64,000 nt of DNA from Plotosus lineatus. Taxonomy: Eukaryota; Chordata; Actinopteri; Siluriformes; Plotosidae. Positions 62,888-64,000 of the stretch are shown in pieces. Within the stretch, counting starts at the first letter, position 1. Every line of letters starts with the position of its first letter. The position numbers and the translations under genes were made by a program. The notes under the pieces were generated by a model that saw only the letters and a program-made list of their open reading frames with translations, made no database searches and was not told the origin of the DNA. The stretch is taken from NCBI GenBank assembly GCA_024760905.1, contig CM045750.1, positions 13,246,919 to 13,310,918 of the forward strand. The letters run 5' to 3'.

Positions 62888-63006
62888 ACACAAAAGCCGC
62901 AGACACCTGCTCGTAAATTATTTGTCATGTAGAAATATAATTTTTACCAAAAACAGTGATTGATCAGGTTTGTGATGTCTGACTGCTATTATTTTGAACT
63001 CAACTA
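62888..63006. mobile_element. Single terminal repeat of a Tc1 family
   Basis: CCTGCTCGTAAATTATTTGT through TGCTATTATTTTGAACTCAA matches the right end of the Tc1 element at 47,520-48,995 (48,895-48,995) with few changes. The rest of that element is absent here. Confidence 0.82.
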
Positions 63007-63019
63007 TATATACATACTG

Positions 63020-63025
63020 TATATG

Positions 63026-63071
<46 letters not shown>
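63020..63071. repeat. (TG)n microsatellite
   Basis: About 22 TG units after ATATGCATG. Confidence 0.95.
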
Positions 63072-63072
<1 letters not shown>

Positions 63073-63107
63073 ATACATATAAACATCTCAAAACTTTTTT
63101 TTTTTTA

Positions 63108-63452
63108 CAGGTGGTGTAAAGGTTAGCACGTCTGCCTCACAGTAAGAAGGTCCTGGCTTTGGTTCCCAGCCCGGGCATTTCTGTGTGGAGTTTGCATGTT
63201 CTCCTCGTGCTTGCATGGGTTTCCTCCGTATACTCCTACCATAGTCCAAAAACATGTACAATAGGCTAATTGGCTGTTCCAAATCATCATCCGTAGGTGT
63301 GAGTGTGAGTAAGAATGGTTGTGTGAGTGTTGGCCCTGCGATGGTCTGGGTGAGCTGTTTAGAGTGTACCCTGCCCTCACCCAGAGTCAACTAAGATGGG
63401 CGGCAGGATATCCGCGACCCTAATTAGTATTAAGCCGTTCAAAAGATGAATG
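63108..63452 (+). repeat. V-SINE with L2-type tail
   Basis: Head truncated at GGTGGTGTAAAGGTTAGCAC, core TGTGGAGTTTGCATGTTCTC, CTAATTGGCTGTTCC, then the same L2-type tail as SINE-A (CCCTAATTAGTATTAAGCCG, GAATGAATGAAC). Confidence 0.88.
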
Positions 63453-63469
63453 AATGAACTTTTTCACCA

Positions 63470-64000
63470 TTAATGTGGCCTATAACCTGTACAACACATT
63501 GGAAAAACAAACTTTGCTTTTTTTATTTTTTGAAAACTTTTATGGAGGGGTAGTTAAAAATAAACAACTAGGATATTGTCACTGCACACCCTCTTATAAC
63601 TGGGGATATGGCTGTGTTCAGAATTAACCAATTACATTCAAACTCAGACACACACCTGCCACCATTTTTAGTACCCCCGATTAACCCCAAATAAAGTTCA
63701 GCTGTTTTAATAGGCGTTTTATGGTATTTTTGTGGTCACATCTTACAGCACAAGCCAGGGTTCACAGAAAGCTCCCAAAAGCATTAGAGGGATCCCACTG
63801 TTCAGAAGTATCCGTCAGGAGAAGGGTGCTAAAGAATTTCTAAGGTGTTAAGTATACCATGGAACACAGTGAAGATTGTCATCATCTTTTGGAGAAAATA
63901 TGATACAATAGTATCATTAACAAGAACTGGACGTTCTCCAGATGCCTTAAAAATTGATTAAAAAAAGACGAGAAGAAAACTTGTCAGGGAGACTGCCAAA
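63470..64000 (+). mobile_element. Tc1-like element, 5' part, runs off the window
   Basis: From about 63,735 broken frames read LSIPWNTVKIVIIFWRKYDT, LTRTGRSPDALKID and KKTRRKLVRETAK, the N-terminal paired-type HTH and GRPxKIDEKTRRKLVREAAK hinge of a fish Tc1 transposase. The upstream ~0.25 kb should include its inverted repeat. A different Tc1 family from the other copies in the window. Confidence 0.75.

Overview
This is vertebrate, almost certainly teleost, DNA. It carries multi-exon genes with GT-AG introns, very abundant tRNA-derived SINEs, Rex3/RTE, L2-like and Tx1-like LINEs, Tc1/mariner, pogo/Tigger and hAT elements, and dense (CA)n/(TA)n microsatellites. The density of Tc1 and SINE copies would fit an ostariophysan such as a catfish, but that is only a weak guess. 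Two protein-coding genes are supported, both on the + strand. From 223 to 14,586 lie the last seven coding exons of a T-box gene of the Tbx15/18/22 subfamily, best called tbx22; its first exon or exons lie upstream of the window. From about 42,955 to beyond 53,950 lies a TENT5/FAM46-family terminal nucleotidyltransferase gene, best called tent5d (fam46d). As I recall, the mammalian orthologues are also neighbours on the X chromosome in the same orientation, which supports both names.

Layout. 1-15 kb: tbx22 exons, with introns filled by Rex3, an RTE LINE nested in a Tigger-like element, a hAT element and SINEs. 15-40 kb: intergenic, mostly SINEs, LINE debris and Tc1 fragments, a 22-bp minisatellite split by a nested LINE pile-up, and a few repeat-poor blocks (about 20.5-22.6 kb and 24.4-26.0 kb) that could hold regulatory DNA. 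40.0-40.5 kb: an isolated CpG-rich promoter-like segment (CCAAT boxes, E-box, ETS site, three CRE-type sites) with no recognised gene. 42.7-43.1 kb: CpG-rich tent5d promoter with a palindromic RFX X-box and a 5' untranslated exon. 43.1-50.7 kb: tent5d intron with two Tc1 elements and long AT/CA/GA arrays. 50.75-53.95 kb: the single tent5d coding exon. 54-64 kb: probable 3' UTR, then more SINEs, Rex3, a Tx1-like ORF1 remnant and the start of another Tc1 copy.

The most unusual item is the tent5d coding exon. The conserved TENT5 catalytic fold (about 385 residues in total) is split by an in-frame, hydrophilic Ser/Thr/Glu-rich segment of about 680 residues, at a point where the human proteins (from memory) have a linker of roughly 15-20 residues. 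Also notable are the RFX site in its promoter, a possible upstream ORF whose fate depends on two acceptors 8 nt apart, and SINEs built from one tRNA-like head joined to two different LINE-type tails. All family assignments come from reading translations and recalling family sequences; no database search was possible.
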